Part shown: positions 30,246 through 36,415 of the stretch, in pieces | Numbering within the stretch: the first letter of the stretch is position 1 | How the letters are laid out: each line of letters starts with the position of its first letter | NCBI RefSeq assembly: GCF_003243465.1 | Contig: NZ_QFQZ01000049.1 | Location: 1 to 36,415, forward strand | Direction of reading: 5' to 3' | DNA length: 36,415 bases | Origin: Caulobacter segnis | GTDB lineage: Bacteria > Pseudomonadota > Alphaproteobacteria > Caulobacterales > Caulobacteraceae | The notes under the pieces: model-generated | Database searches by the model: none | What the model saw: the letters and a program-made list of their open reading frames with translations, nothing else | What the model was told of the DNA's origin: nothing | Translations under genes and position numbers: made by a program

Positions 30246-30950
30246 TCAGCCCTCGGCCATTCCACTCTGCAGGATCAGCGTGTCCCGGCGCATGGCGGAC
30301 GCGGGAAGATCGCTCTGCGCGGACAGCACCTCGGCCATGGCGTCCCAGAGATCCTTGGATCGCACCGCGCCGCCCTCCCCCGCGAGGGCTCCGTAATTCA
30401 GCGCGCCGACCTTGAGGGCGAGGTCGCCCAGCGTGACGCAGCCTTCGGGCAAGCCGCCAGGATCCAGCCGTATCAGCAAGACGCCGACGGCCAGCATGGC
30501 GGCGGACGCCAGGCCGACGATGAACGCGCCCTTGATCGCGGCGATCGCCGCGCCAACCAAGGCCAGAAGAGCCAGGACGCCGCCCACCCCGCCCAGCCAG
30601 CTTCCACGCGGCTGAGGCATCTGCAGGCCGCTGGCGCGCCGCAGCGCGACGAAGAAGGCGCGGACGTTCCAACCAGCGGCAGGGGCCAACGCCGTGTCGG
30701 GCCGCCCGTCGGTTCCTGGACGCACCGCGCGCAGCGAGCGGCGAAGGCGGTAGAAGGCCATGGACGTCATGCACGCGCCCGGCTCGCCGATCCGTCCGGC
30801 GAACCGCGCCTGCAGAAGATCGTAGATGTCGCCGACAGTGTTGCAGGCGGCCGCCTCCGCATCGCTGATCCTCAGCGCGAAGGCCTTCTCAAGACCGATG
30901 AGCGCCTCGACGGGATCGAGATCGTCATCCAGACCCAAGGTGTTCGCCAT
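30246..30950 (-). CDS. Membrane protein with acyl-carrier-like N-terminal domain
   Basis: This 234-residue protein begins with a segment like an acyl carrier protein: PVEALIGLEKAFALRISDAE followed by NTVGDIYDLLQARF near residues 14-50. The phosphopantetheine serine motif (DSL) of true carrier proteins is not seen, so it is probably not loaded. A cysteine-containing part (GACMTSMAFYRLRRSLRAV) follows, then two hydrophobic helices at about residues 119-137 and 141-161, and a C-terminal soluble part with LTLGDLALKVG-like VTLGDLALKVGALNYG. GGAAGG lies seven bases before the ATG. I do not recognise a named function. It is convergent with carA and divergent from the SDR gene. Confidence 0.75.
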   Translation of the reverse strand: MANTLGLDDDLDPVEALIGLEKAFALRISDAEAAACNTVGDIYDLLQARFAGRIGEPGACMTSMAFYRLRRSLRAVRPGTDGRPDTALAPAAGWNVRAFFVALRRASGLQMPQPRGSWLGGVGGVLALLALVGAAIAAIKGAFIVGLASAAMLAVGVLLIRLDPGGLPEGCVTLGDLALKVGALNYGALAGEGGAVRSKDLWDAMAEVLSAQSDLPASAMRRDTLILQSGMAEG

Positions 30951-31076
30951 CGCACGCCTTCCAGCTTCACCCAGGATCTAAGCATGGGCCGGCAGGGCTG
31001 GAAAGTTCGCGGGCGCCCCCCTTTGACCTCCCCTACGTCACCCGCGCCTATCCTCTAGAAAAGGGAGGACGCCGGG

Positions 31077-31814
31077 ATGATCGACGACACCGACTTCAGC
31101 GGTCGGCGGGTGCTGGTCGTGGGCGGGTCCAGCGGGATCGGCAACGGGATCGCCCAGGCGTTCCGGGCGCGCGGCGCCGATGTCGCCGTCTGGGGCACGC
31201 GCGCCAGCGCCGCCGACTATGACCCCGCCGAAGGCTCGGACCTGACCGGATTGGCCTACGCCCAGGTCGATGTCGGCGATCCCGACGCCGTCGAGGCCGC
31301 CGCCGATCCGTTCGACGCCCTGAACGTCCTGGTCCTGTGCCAAGGGACCGTCGTCTACAAGCGCGGCGAGTTCGAGCGGGCCGGCTGGGACCGGGTGATG
31401 GCGGTCAATCTCGACAGCCTGATGGCCTGCGCCCGGCGCTTCAAGCCGGCCCTGACGGCCAGCCAGGGCAGCGTGATCATCATCAGCTCGATCTCGGGCC
31501 TGAAGGCCAATATCGGCAACCCGGCCTATGCGGCCTCGAAGGCCGGCGCGATCAGCCTGACCAAGACCCTGGGCCAGGCCTGGGCGCCGGAAGGGGTGCG
31601 GGTCAACGGCCTGGCCCCAGGCCTGGTCGAGACCAAGCTGACCAAGGTCACCACCGCCCATCCCGAGCGCCTCGCCGGCGCCCTGGCCGCCATCCCGCAG
31701 CGCCGGATGGGGACGCCCGCCGATATGGCCGGGGCGGCGCTGTTCCTGGCCTCTCCGCTCGCATCCTACGTCACCGGCCACACCCTGGTCGTCGACGGCG
31801 GCCTGTCGCTTTGA
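31077..31814 (+). CDS. Short-chain dehydrogenase/reductase with altered NAG motif
   Basis: This 245-residue SDR has the cofactor motif VGGSSGIG at about residues 15-22 and the active site Ser138, Tyr151, Lys155 (YAASKAGAISLTKTL). The usual NAG motif reads CQG at residues 88-90 (LVLCQGTVVYKRG), a less common form. The ending YVTGHTLVVDGGLSL is typical of FabG-like enzymes. GGGAGG lies about ten bases before the ATG. The substrate is unknown; the next gene is a zinc alcohol dehydrogenase on the same strand, 195 bases on, but a family A repeat lies between them. Confidence 0.9.
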   Translation: MIDDTDFSGRRVLVVGGSSGIGNGIAQAFRARGADVAVWGTRASAADYDPAEGSDLTGLAYAQVDVGDPDAVEAAADPFDALNVLVLCQGTVVYKRGEFERAGWDRVMAVNLDSLMACARRFKPALTASQGSVIIISSISGLKANIGNPAYAASKAGAISLTKTLGQAWAPEGVRVNGLAPGLVETKLTKVTTAHPERLAGALAAIPQRRMGTPADMAGAALFLASPLASYVTGHTLVVDGGLSL

Positions 31815-31855
31815 GGGGAGAGAACTCATGATTTCGCCGATACACGCCCCCTCGC

Positions 31856-31960
31856 GTGTCATCCCGGACGGCCCACAGGGCCGATCCGGGAGCCAGGGGC
31901 CGGCGCACCGCGGTCGCCCCTGGGTCCCGGCTCTACGCGACGCTACGGCCGGGATGACAC
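31856..31960. repeat. Palindromic repeat, family A, copy 5
   Basis: Begins GTGTCATCCCGGACGG and ends CGGCCGGGATGACAC, with the inner pair CCAGGGGCC and CCCCTGGG. It lies between the SDR gene and the zinc alcohol dehydrogenase gene. Confidence 0.92.
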
Positions 31961-32009
31961 GGAAAATTACCGTCTACGGAGCGCATCAAAACCGCATTGG
32001 AGCTACCCC

Positions 32010-33050
32010 ATGAAAGCCCTGCGCTACCATGGCGCCCGCGACGTCCGCTACGAGAGCATGGACGATCCGGCGCCCCAGTCGGACCGCGACGCGATCGTCA
32101 AGGTCACCGCCTGCTCGATCTGCGGCTCGGACCTGCACATCTACCACGGCCACGGCTTCTCGGAGGACCTGGGGTTCTGCGTCGGCCACGAGGCGGTCGG
32201 CGAGGTGGTCGAGGTCGGGCGCGGCGTCCAGCGGCTGAAGGTCGGCGACAAGGTCATGCTGCCGGCGGCCGTGGGCTGCGGGCGCTGCCGCTCGTGCCTG
32301 TCGGGCGTGATCCAGACCTGCGAGACCGGCGAGGGCGCCTGTTATGGCCTGTCGGCCCGGCTGCAGGGCTCGCAGGCCGAGGCGGTGCGCGTGCCGGCCG
32401 CCGACATGAACGCCGTCCCCGTACCCGACGGCGTCTCGATGGAGCAGGCGCTGATGATGACCGACGCCCTGGCGACGGCCTGGTTCGGGGCCCGCAACGC
32501 CGAGGTCCGGCCGGGCGCCAGCGTGGCGGTGATCGGGCTTGGCCCCATCGGCCTGATGGCGGTCGAGAGCGCCTATGTGATGGGCGCGCACGTGGTCTAC
32601 GCCATCGACCCCGTCGCCGGACGCCGGGCGCTGGCGCAGGAAGCCGGGGCCATCGCGCTGTCGCCCGACGACGCGCGCGAGCAGATCCGCCAGGACACCA
32701 AGGGCCGGGGCCTGGACTGTGTGATCGAGGCGGTGGGAAGCGAGGCCACGGTCGACGCCGCCCTGAAGCTGGTGCGGCCGCGCGGCGTGGTGTCGGTGAT
32801 CGGGGTGCAGCAGGCCCGGCGCTTCCCCTTCCCGCTGGAGCGCGCCTTCGCCGCGGGCCTGACCTTCCGGGTGGGGACATGCTCGGTGCCGGAGGAGCTG
32901 CCGGCCCTGTTCCCGCTGGTCCGCTCGGGACGGCTGCGGCCGGAAAGGTACGTCAGCCACCGCCTGCCGCTCAGCCAGGGCGCGGAGGCCTATCGCCTGT
33001 TCGAATCCCGCGAGGCGGGCGCGCTGAAGATGGTGTTGACGCCGGACTGA
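32010..33050 (+). CDS. Zinc-dependent medium-chain alcohol dehydrogenase
   Basis: This 346-residue MDR protein has the catalytic zinc ligand Cys38 (CSICGSDLHIYHG), the pair His60-Glu61 in FCVGHEAVGEVVEVG, and four structural zinc cysteines Cys90, Cys93, Cys96 and Cys104 (GCGRCRSCLSGVIQTC). The cofactor motif GLGPIG is at residues 176-181, and Asp200 after the second strand (VYAIDPVAGRR) favours NAD. It resembles the group that includes glutathione-dependent formaldehyde-dehydrogenase-like and sorbitol-type enzymes. The substrate is unknown. The start follows a TTGGAGCTACCCC ribosome site. Strong hairpins follow the stop. Confidence 0.92.
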   Translation: MKALRYHGARDVRYESMDDPAPQSDRDAIVKVTACSICGSDLHIYHGHGFSEDLGFCVGHEAVGEVVEVGRGVQRLKVGDKVMLPAAVGCGRCRSCLSGVIQTCETGEGACYGLSARLQGSQAEAVRVPAADMNAVPVPDGVSMEQALMMTDALATAWFGARNAEVRPGASVAVIGLGPIGLMAVESAYVMGAHVVYAIDPVAGRRALAQEAGAIALSPDDAREQIRQDTKGRGLDCVIEAVGSEATVDAALKLVRPRGVVSVIGVQQARRFPFPLERAFAAGLTFRVGTCSVPEELPALFPLVRSGRLRPERYVSHRLPLSQGAEAYRLFESREAGALKMVLTPD

Positions 33051-33067
33051 AGGGGCGGCGTAAGGGG

Positions 33068-33151
33068 CCGCCTCCCGCGAACATAGGGGGCGCTGCGGGA
33101 GGCGGCGGCCAGGCGCCCCCGGCAAAAAGGGGGCGCGCCGAGGGCGCCTGG
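33068..33151. terminator. Cluster of strong hairpins between two convergent genes
   Basis: CCGCCTCCCGC (33068-33078) pairs with GCGGGAGGCGG (33095-33105). GCGCCCCC (33113-33120) pairs with GGGGGCGC (33129-33136). CCAGGCGCC (33109-33117) pairs with GGCGCCTGG (33143-33151). The last two share bases and cannot both form. The position suggests termination for both genes. Confidence 0.6.
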
Positions 33152-33218
33152 CGACGGGCGGAGTCCAGCGTCCATCCGGCAACCCGGACGGCGTGAACTC
33201 AAAGGCGTGGCGCGGACC

Positions 33219-33458
33219 TTAAGCCTTGATGTTCAGCAAGGCGCCGGACATCTGGTCGGCGACCTGGATGACCTTGGCGTTGGCCTTGTAGTCGTATTGA
33301 GCGCTGATCTGCTCGACACGCTCCTTGACGTAGTCCGTATCCTTCAGTTCCTCGACCTTCTCGGCGCGAGCGTCAGCCGATGCGACCCGCTGAGCGCTGG
33401 CGGTCAGACGGTCGGCGGCCGCGGTCATCCCCGCGGCGGCGATAGCGAGAGCCTGCAT
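33219..33458 (-). CDS. Flagellar axial mini-protein (rod-like D0 helices only)
   Basis: This 79-residue protein begins MQALAIAAAGMTAAADRLTA, like the N-terminal helix of flagellar rod and hook proteins (FlgC, FlgE type), and ends AKVIQVADQMSGALLNIKA, like their C-terminal helix. The central domains of those proteins (100 or more residues) are missing; only a short charged link (EKVEELKDTDYVKERV) joins the ends. The ATG at 33458 has GGAGGA eight bases upstream. A CtrA-like box lies 93-109 bases before the start. A flagellar or export-related role is likely but not shown; it may be a small relative kept in alphaproteobacteria. Confidence 0.78.
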   Translation of the reverse strand: MQALAIAAAGMTAAADRLTASAQRVASADARAEKVEELKDTDYVKERVEQISAQYDYKANAKVIQVADQMSGALLNIKA

Positions 33459-33550
33459 AAGGCGTCCTCCGTTCCCGTCGCGAGTTATCCGGCCCGTTGG
33501 GTTAAGCGCTCGCAACCAAAGATAGTAAAATTTACGGCTCGGTCATCTTT

Positions 33551-33567
33551 TTTAGCGCGAATTAACC
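33551..33567. promoter_or_regulatory. CtrA-like box in the mini-protein / M28 intergenic region
   Basis: TTTAGCGCGAATTAACC holds TTTA, seven bases, TTAA, one mismatch from the CtrA consensus TTAA-N7-TTAA, in an AT-rich island. It lies 93 bases before the minus-strand mini-protein start, within the 405-base gap 33459-33863. The rest of the gap holds the inverted repeat at 33632-33686 and a weak TTGAAC/TCAGAC pair. Confidence 0.45.
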
Positions 33568-33631
33568 ATAAAGCGGGCCTTGGGCCCCACCGGGGACTGG
33601 GTGGAAGGCGCCTCACATCTCCCGGTCGAGC

Positions 33632-33686
33632 GCCGATCTCGCGCGATTTTCGGGCCGCCCGCAGCGCAAGCCGCCCCGAGATCGGC
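33632..33686. repeat. Inverted repeat upstream of the M28 peptidase gene
   Basis: GCCGATCTCG (33632-33641) and CGAGATCGGC (33677-33686) are a perfect ten-base inverted pair with a 35-base loop. It lies about 180 bases before the M28 start and may be a regulatory structure or a relic of a repeat. Confidence 0.5.
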
Positions 33687-33863
33687 TCGTCTTAGGCAAG
33701 TTTGAACCGAAGATTACAAAACGTTCAGACGGCTGCGGCTCGACAAGCTGTCATCGTCCCGACATGGTCGCGCCCTGGCCCCGGGGGGCCGTCTTTCGAT
33801 AACCGTTTCGACGCGGCGCCGCCGATCAGGCCTGGCGATCCCGTCCCGAGGAGCCTCTAGAGA

Positions 33864-35570
33864 ATGTCGTTTACGCGTCGCGCCGCGCTCGCCAGCGCCG
33901 CCCTGCTGATGGTCGCCCAGCCGGTCCTGGCGGCCGCGCCCGCCAAGCCCGCCGCCGCCCAGAAGGCCGCCCCCAAGAAGGCTCCGGCCGGCTCGGACTT
34001 CGTCCCCTCGGCCGACGCGATCAAGGCCCACATGACCTTCCTGGCCGACGACGCGATGGAAGGCCGCGAGGCCGGCACGCGCGGCTACGACATCGCCGCC
34101 AACTACGTCGCGGCCCAGTACGCCCTGCTGGGCGTCAAGCCGGGCGGCGACAAGGGCTCGTACATGCAGCGCGTGCCGCTGCTGGCCTTCCGTCCTGGCG
34201 GTGAAGGCGCGGTGACCCTGACCGGCGCTGACGGCGCGGCGGTCGCCCTGACCTATGGCGAGGACTACCTGCCCACCGCCCAGGCCCAGGCCGCCGACCT
34301 GACGGTCGAGGCCCCGCTGGTCTTCGTCGGCTACGGCATCGTCGACGGCACGCGCGGCCGCGACGACTACGCGGGCCTGGACGTGAAGGGCAAGATCGTC
34401 GTCATGCTGAGCGGCGCGCCGTCCTCGATCCAGACCGAGGAACGCGCCCACCTCTCCAGCCCCAACACCAAGCGCGCCGAGGCCGAGAAGCGCGGCGCGA
34501 TCGGCGTGATCACCATGTCGACCAGCAGCGGCGAGAAGCGCCGTCCGTTCAAGGCCGGCGTGGGCCAGATGAAGAGCTGGCGCGTGACCTGGCGGGACGC
34601 CCAGGACGTTGGCGCGATCCGCGCGCCGGGCGCGCCGTCCCTGGCCCAGATCAGCCAGGCCGGCGCGGCCAAGCTGTTCGCCGGCGCCCCGACCTCTCTC
34701 GACGCCGTCCAGGCCGAGGCCGAGACCCCGCAGGGCGCGGTCAAGGGCTTCCCGCTGGCCACCAAGCTGAAGGTCGTGCTGAAGACCGAGATCGAAAAGC
34801 GCGAGAGCGAGAACGTCGTCGGGATCATCGAGGGCTCGGACCCGACCCTGAAGGCCCAGACCGTCATCCTGTCGGCCCACCTCGACCACATCGGGATCAA
34901 GGAGAACGCCAAGCCCGGCGAGGACCGCATCAACAACGGCGCGCTGGACAACGCCTCGGGCGTGGCGACCCTGCTGGAGGTCGCGCGCGGCTTCAAGAAC
35001 ACCAAGGTCCGTCCCAAGCGCTCGATCGTGCTGCTGGCCCTGACCGGCGAGGAAAAGGGCCTGGTCGGCTCGGACTACTTCGCCAACAACCCGACGGTGA
35101 AGAAGGCCGACATCGCCGCCGACGTGAACCTGGACATGCCGGTGCTGCTGTACCCGTTCACCGACGTGATCGCGTTCGGCGCCGACCGCTCGACCGTCGG
35201 CGACGCCGTCAAGCACGCCGCGGCCCGCGTGGGGGTGGGCCTGTCGGGCGACCCGCTGCCGGAGGAAGGCCTGTTCACCCGCTCGGACCACTACCGCTTC
35301 GTCGAGCAGGGGATCCCGGCCGTGTTCCTGATGACCGGCTTCCAGAACGGCGGCGAGAAGGCCTTCACCACCTTCCTGAAGACCAACTACCACCACCCGG
35401 GCGATGACCTGAACCAGCCGATCGACTACCAGGCGGCCGCCAAGTTCGCCCTGGTCAACTACGAGATCGCCCGCGAGCTGGCCAACACGCCGGCGCGGCC
35501 CGTGTGGAAGAAGGGCGACTTCTTCGGCGCGGCGTTCGCTCCGGCGGGGCATCCGTCTTCCGCCAAGTGA
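33864..35570 (+). CDS. Exported M28-family zinc metallopeptidase
   Basis: This 568-residue protein has a signal peptide (FTRRAALASAALLMVAQPVL; RR present but a Sec signal is possible) and an Ala/Lys/Pro-rich linker, then an M28 aminopeptidase-type domain. Metal-site residues are seen in SAHLDHIGI (His339, Asp341), GALDNASGV (Asp362), TGEEKGL (Glu396, Glu397), NLDMP (Asp424) and NYHHPGDD (near residue 513). A protease-associated (PA) insertion is placed at about residues 125-240 (VFVGYGIVDGTRGRDDYAGL). It probably removes amino acids from peptides in the periplasm. GAGGAG precedes the ATG by about ten bases. Confidence 0.9.
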   Translation: MSFTRRAALASAALLMVAQPVLAAAPAKPAAAQKAAPKKAPAGSDFVPSADAIKAHMTFLADDAMEGREAGTRGYDIAANYVAAQYALLGVKPGGDKGSYMQRVPLLAFRPGGEGAVTLTGADGAAVALTYGEDYLPTAQAQAADLTVEAPLVFVGYGIVDGTRGRDDYAGLDVKGKIVVMLSGAPSSIQTEERAHLSSPNTKRAEAEKRGAIGVITMSTSSGEKRRPFKAGVGQMKSWRVTWRDAQDVGAIRAPGAPSLAQISQAGAAKLFAGAPTSLDAVQAEAETPQGAVKGFPLATKLKVVLKTEIEKRESENVVGIIEGSDPTLKAQTVILSAHLDHIGIKENAKPGEDRINNGALDNASGVATLLEVARGFKNTKVRPKRSIVLLALTGEEKGLVGSDYFANNPTVKKADIAADVNLDMPVLLYPFTDVIAFGADRSTVGDAVKHAAARVGVGLSGDPLPEEGLFTRSDHYRFVEQGIPAVFLMTGFQNGGEKAFTTFLKTNYHHPGDDLNQPIDYQAAAKFALVNYEIARELANTPARPVWKKGDFFGAAFAPAGHPSSAK

Positions 35571-35599
35571 TGGAGGCGGCGAAGTAGGCCTCTAAATCC

Positions 35600-35708
35600 G
35601 TGTCATCCCGGAAGCGCGTAGCGCTATCCGAGACCCAGTGGCGGCGCGCGCCGCATTTCAGCCCCCCCTGGGTCCCGGCTCTACGCTGCGCTTCGGCCGG
35701 GATGACAC
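35600..35708. repeat. Palindromic repeat, family A, copy 6
   Basis: Begins GTGTCATCCCGGAAGCG and ends GGCCGGGATGACAC, with an inner pair GAGACCCAG and CTGGGTCCC. It lies in the 225-base gap between the M28 gene and the last gene. Confidence 0.92.
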
Positions 35709-35736
35709 GATGATTTTGCGGTTGGGGCATGAGCGG

Positions 35737-35765
35737 TTGACCCCTCCCCCATCCAGAGCGATTTT
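35737..35765 (+). promoter_or_regulatory. Possible promoter of the DUF998 gene
   Basis: TTGACC at 35737-35742 and GATTTT at 35760-35765 with a 17-base spacer. The surrounding GGTTGACCCC(C)TCCCCCAT is shared with the carA promoter. It lies 31 bases before the TTG start. Confidence 0.4.
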
Positions 35766-35795
35766 CAGCCTCAGTATCCTCCCGAGGCTCCTCCC

Positions 35796-36415
35796 TTGCT
35801 CCGCACCGGCGCTTTCCTGAAGATCGGCGTGATCGCGCCGGCCGTGATGGTGGCCGACGTGTGGATCGCCCAGCGATTGTTCCCCGGCTTCGACGCCGGC
35901 GCGCAGTTCATCAGCGAGCTGGGCGGGCCGGCCGCGCCGATGCCGGAAGTCTTCAACATCGGCATGGTCGTCGCCGGCATAGCGGGCCTGTTCGCCGGGG
36001 CCGGCTTCACCCACGCCCTGGAGCACGCCGGCGGCCGCCGCGTGGTCTCGGCCTTCGCGGGCCTGTTCGTGGCGCTGACGGGGCTGGGCGCGTTCTTCGC
36101 CGGCGTCTTCCACTGGCCCGACCCGATGCACCGCGCCTGCGGCGTGGGCCTGGCCATCCAGTTCGCGCCGCTGTTCACCGCCTGGGCCCTGTGGGGCAAG
36201 CCCGAGCACCGGCGCCTGGCCGCCTTCTCGCTGGGCTGGTTCTTCGGCCTCCTGCTGGTCTTCGCCCTGCTGACCGGGGTCTGGAACGTCCGCACCGGCC
36301 ACGACGTCGGCTACTGGCAGCGCGGCCACGCGTTCCTGGGCCTGCTGTGGCTGGCCATCGCCGCCTGGACGCTCGAGCGCAACTGGCGCCGGACCTTCGT
36401 CGGCGATCTGGAGTC
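35796..36415 (+). CDS. DUF998 membrane protein, cut by the window end
   Basis: At least 206 residues are visible, starting with TTG at 35796 (LRTGAFLKIGVIAPAVMV); GAGG lies eight bases before it. The pattern of hydrophobic helices at about residues 7-26, 50-70, 80-103, 118-132, 144-163 and 175-192, with QFISELGGPAAPMPEVFNIG between the first two, fits the DUF998 family of multi-pass membrane proteins. The conserved FHWPDPMHRACGVG loop is also present. Function is unknown. The gene has no stop in the window, so its end is missing. Confidence 0.82.
   Translation, partial: MLRTGAFLKIGVIAPAVMVADVWIAQRLFPGFDAGAQFISELGGPAAPMPEVFNIGMVVAGIAGLFAGAGFTHALEHAGGRRVVSAFAGLFVALTGLGAFFAGVFHWPDPMHRACGVGLAIQFAPLFTAWALWGKPEHRRLAAFSLGWFFGLLLVFALLTGVWNVRTGHDVGYWQRGHAFLGLLWLAIAAWTLERNWRRTFVGDLE

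Noticed and set aside
32999..33010. GTTCGAATCCCG, like a tRNA T-loop
   Set aside because: It lies inside the alcohol dehydrogenase coding frame, and no acceptor or anticodon arms fit around it.
2997..35708. CRISPR array
   Set aside because: The repeats are long palindromes in separate intergenic gaps, not short direct repeats with regular spacers.

Overview
The window is high-GC alphaproteobacterial chromosome and reads as Caulobacter or a close relative. The reasons are a Rhodobacter-type gene transfer agent (GTA) head-tail cluster, a promoter box nearly identical to the Caulobacter xylose operator, a CtrA-like box beside a flagellar-type gene, enzymes for xylan and glucuronate use, and palindromic repeats in most intergenic gaps. 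No rRNA, tRNA, CRISPR array, integrase or insertion sequence was seen.

Region 1 (about 1-10,320) is the GTA cluster, read on the minus strand from a promoter near 10,255-10,330. The order is small terminase (gp1), large terminase (gp2), portal (gp3), a small membrane protein (gp3.5 position), prohead protease (gp4), capsid (gp5), connector (gp6), gp8, major tail protein (gp9), gp10, a tail assembly chaperone (gp10.1), a very short tape measure protein (gp11), gp12 and gp13. The genes gp14 and gp15 would lie beyond base 1, and no gp7 is present. Many neighbours overlap by 1-4 bases at ATGA, GTGA or TGATG junctions. Three plus-strand genes interrupt the cluster: DUF805, a VOC-fold protein, and a DUF559 endonuclease-like gene. 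The DUF559 gene is bracketed by inverted copies of a palindromic repeat, and one copy encodes its C-terminus. This unit, with gene-less relatives elsewhere in the window, is the best candidate here for an undescribed system. Repeats also divide the GTA genes into blocks, which fits the known need for anti-termination in the Caulobacter GTA.

Region 2 (10,440-18,520) holds general metabolism and signalling: an SDR, a DUF2236 oxygenase-like protein, an alpha-ketoglutaric semialdehyde dehydrogenase behind a XylR-type box, a Tat-exported flavin amine oxidase paired with a cytochrome c, a CHASE4 histidine kinase, and an exported FKBP isomerase.

Region 3 (18,730-28,130) is a glucuronoxylan locus. 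It contains a GH43 beta-xylosidase, a GH10 xylanase (second XylR-like box), an exported M20 hydrolase, a GH67 alpha-glucuronidase, a mannonate dehydratase (manD) behind a palindromic operator, and a FadR-type GntR regulator. Together they would cut xylan, release methylglucuronic acid, and feed xylose and glucuronate into central metabolism.

Region 4 (28,400-36,415) is mixed: DUF1272, carA, a membrane protein with an acyl-carrier-like N-terminus, an SDR, a zinc alcohol dehydrogenase, a 79-residue flagellar axial mini-protein, an exported M28 peptidase, and a DUF998 membrane protein that runs off the end. All function calls come from reading motifs; no database search was run.
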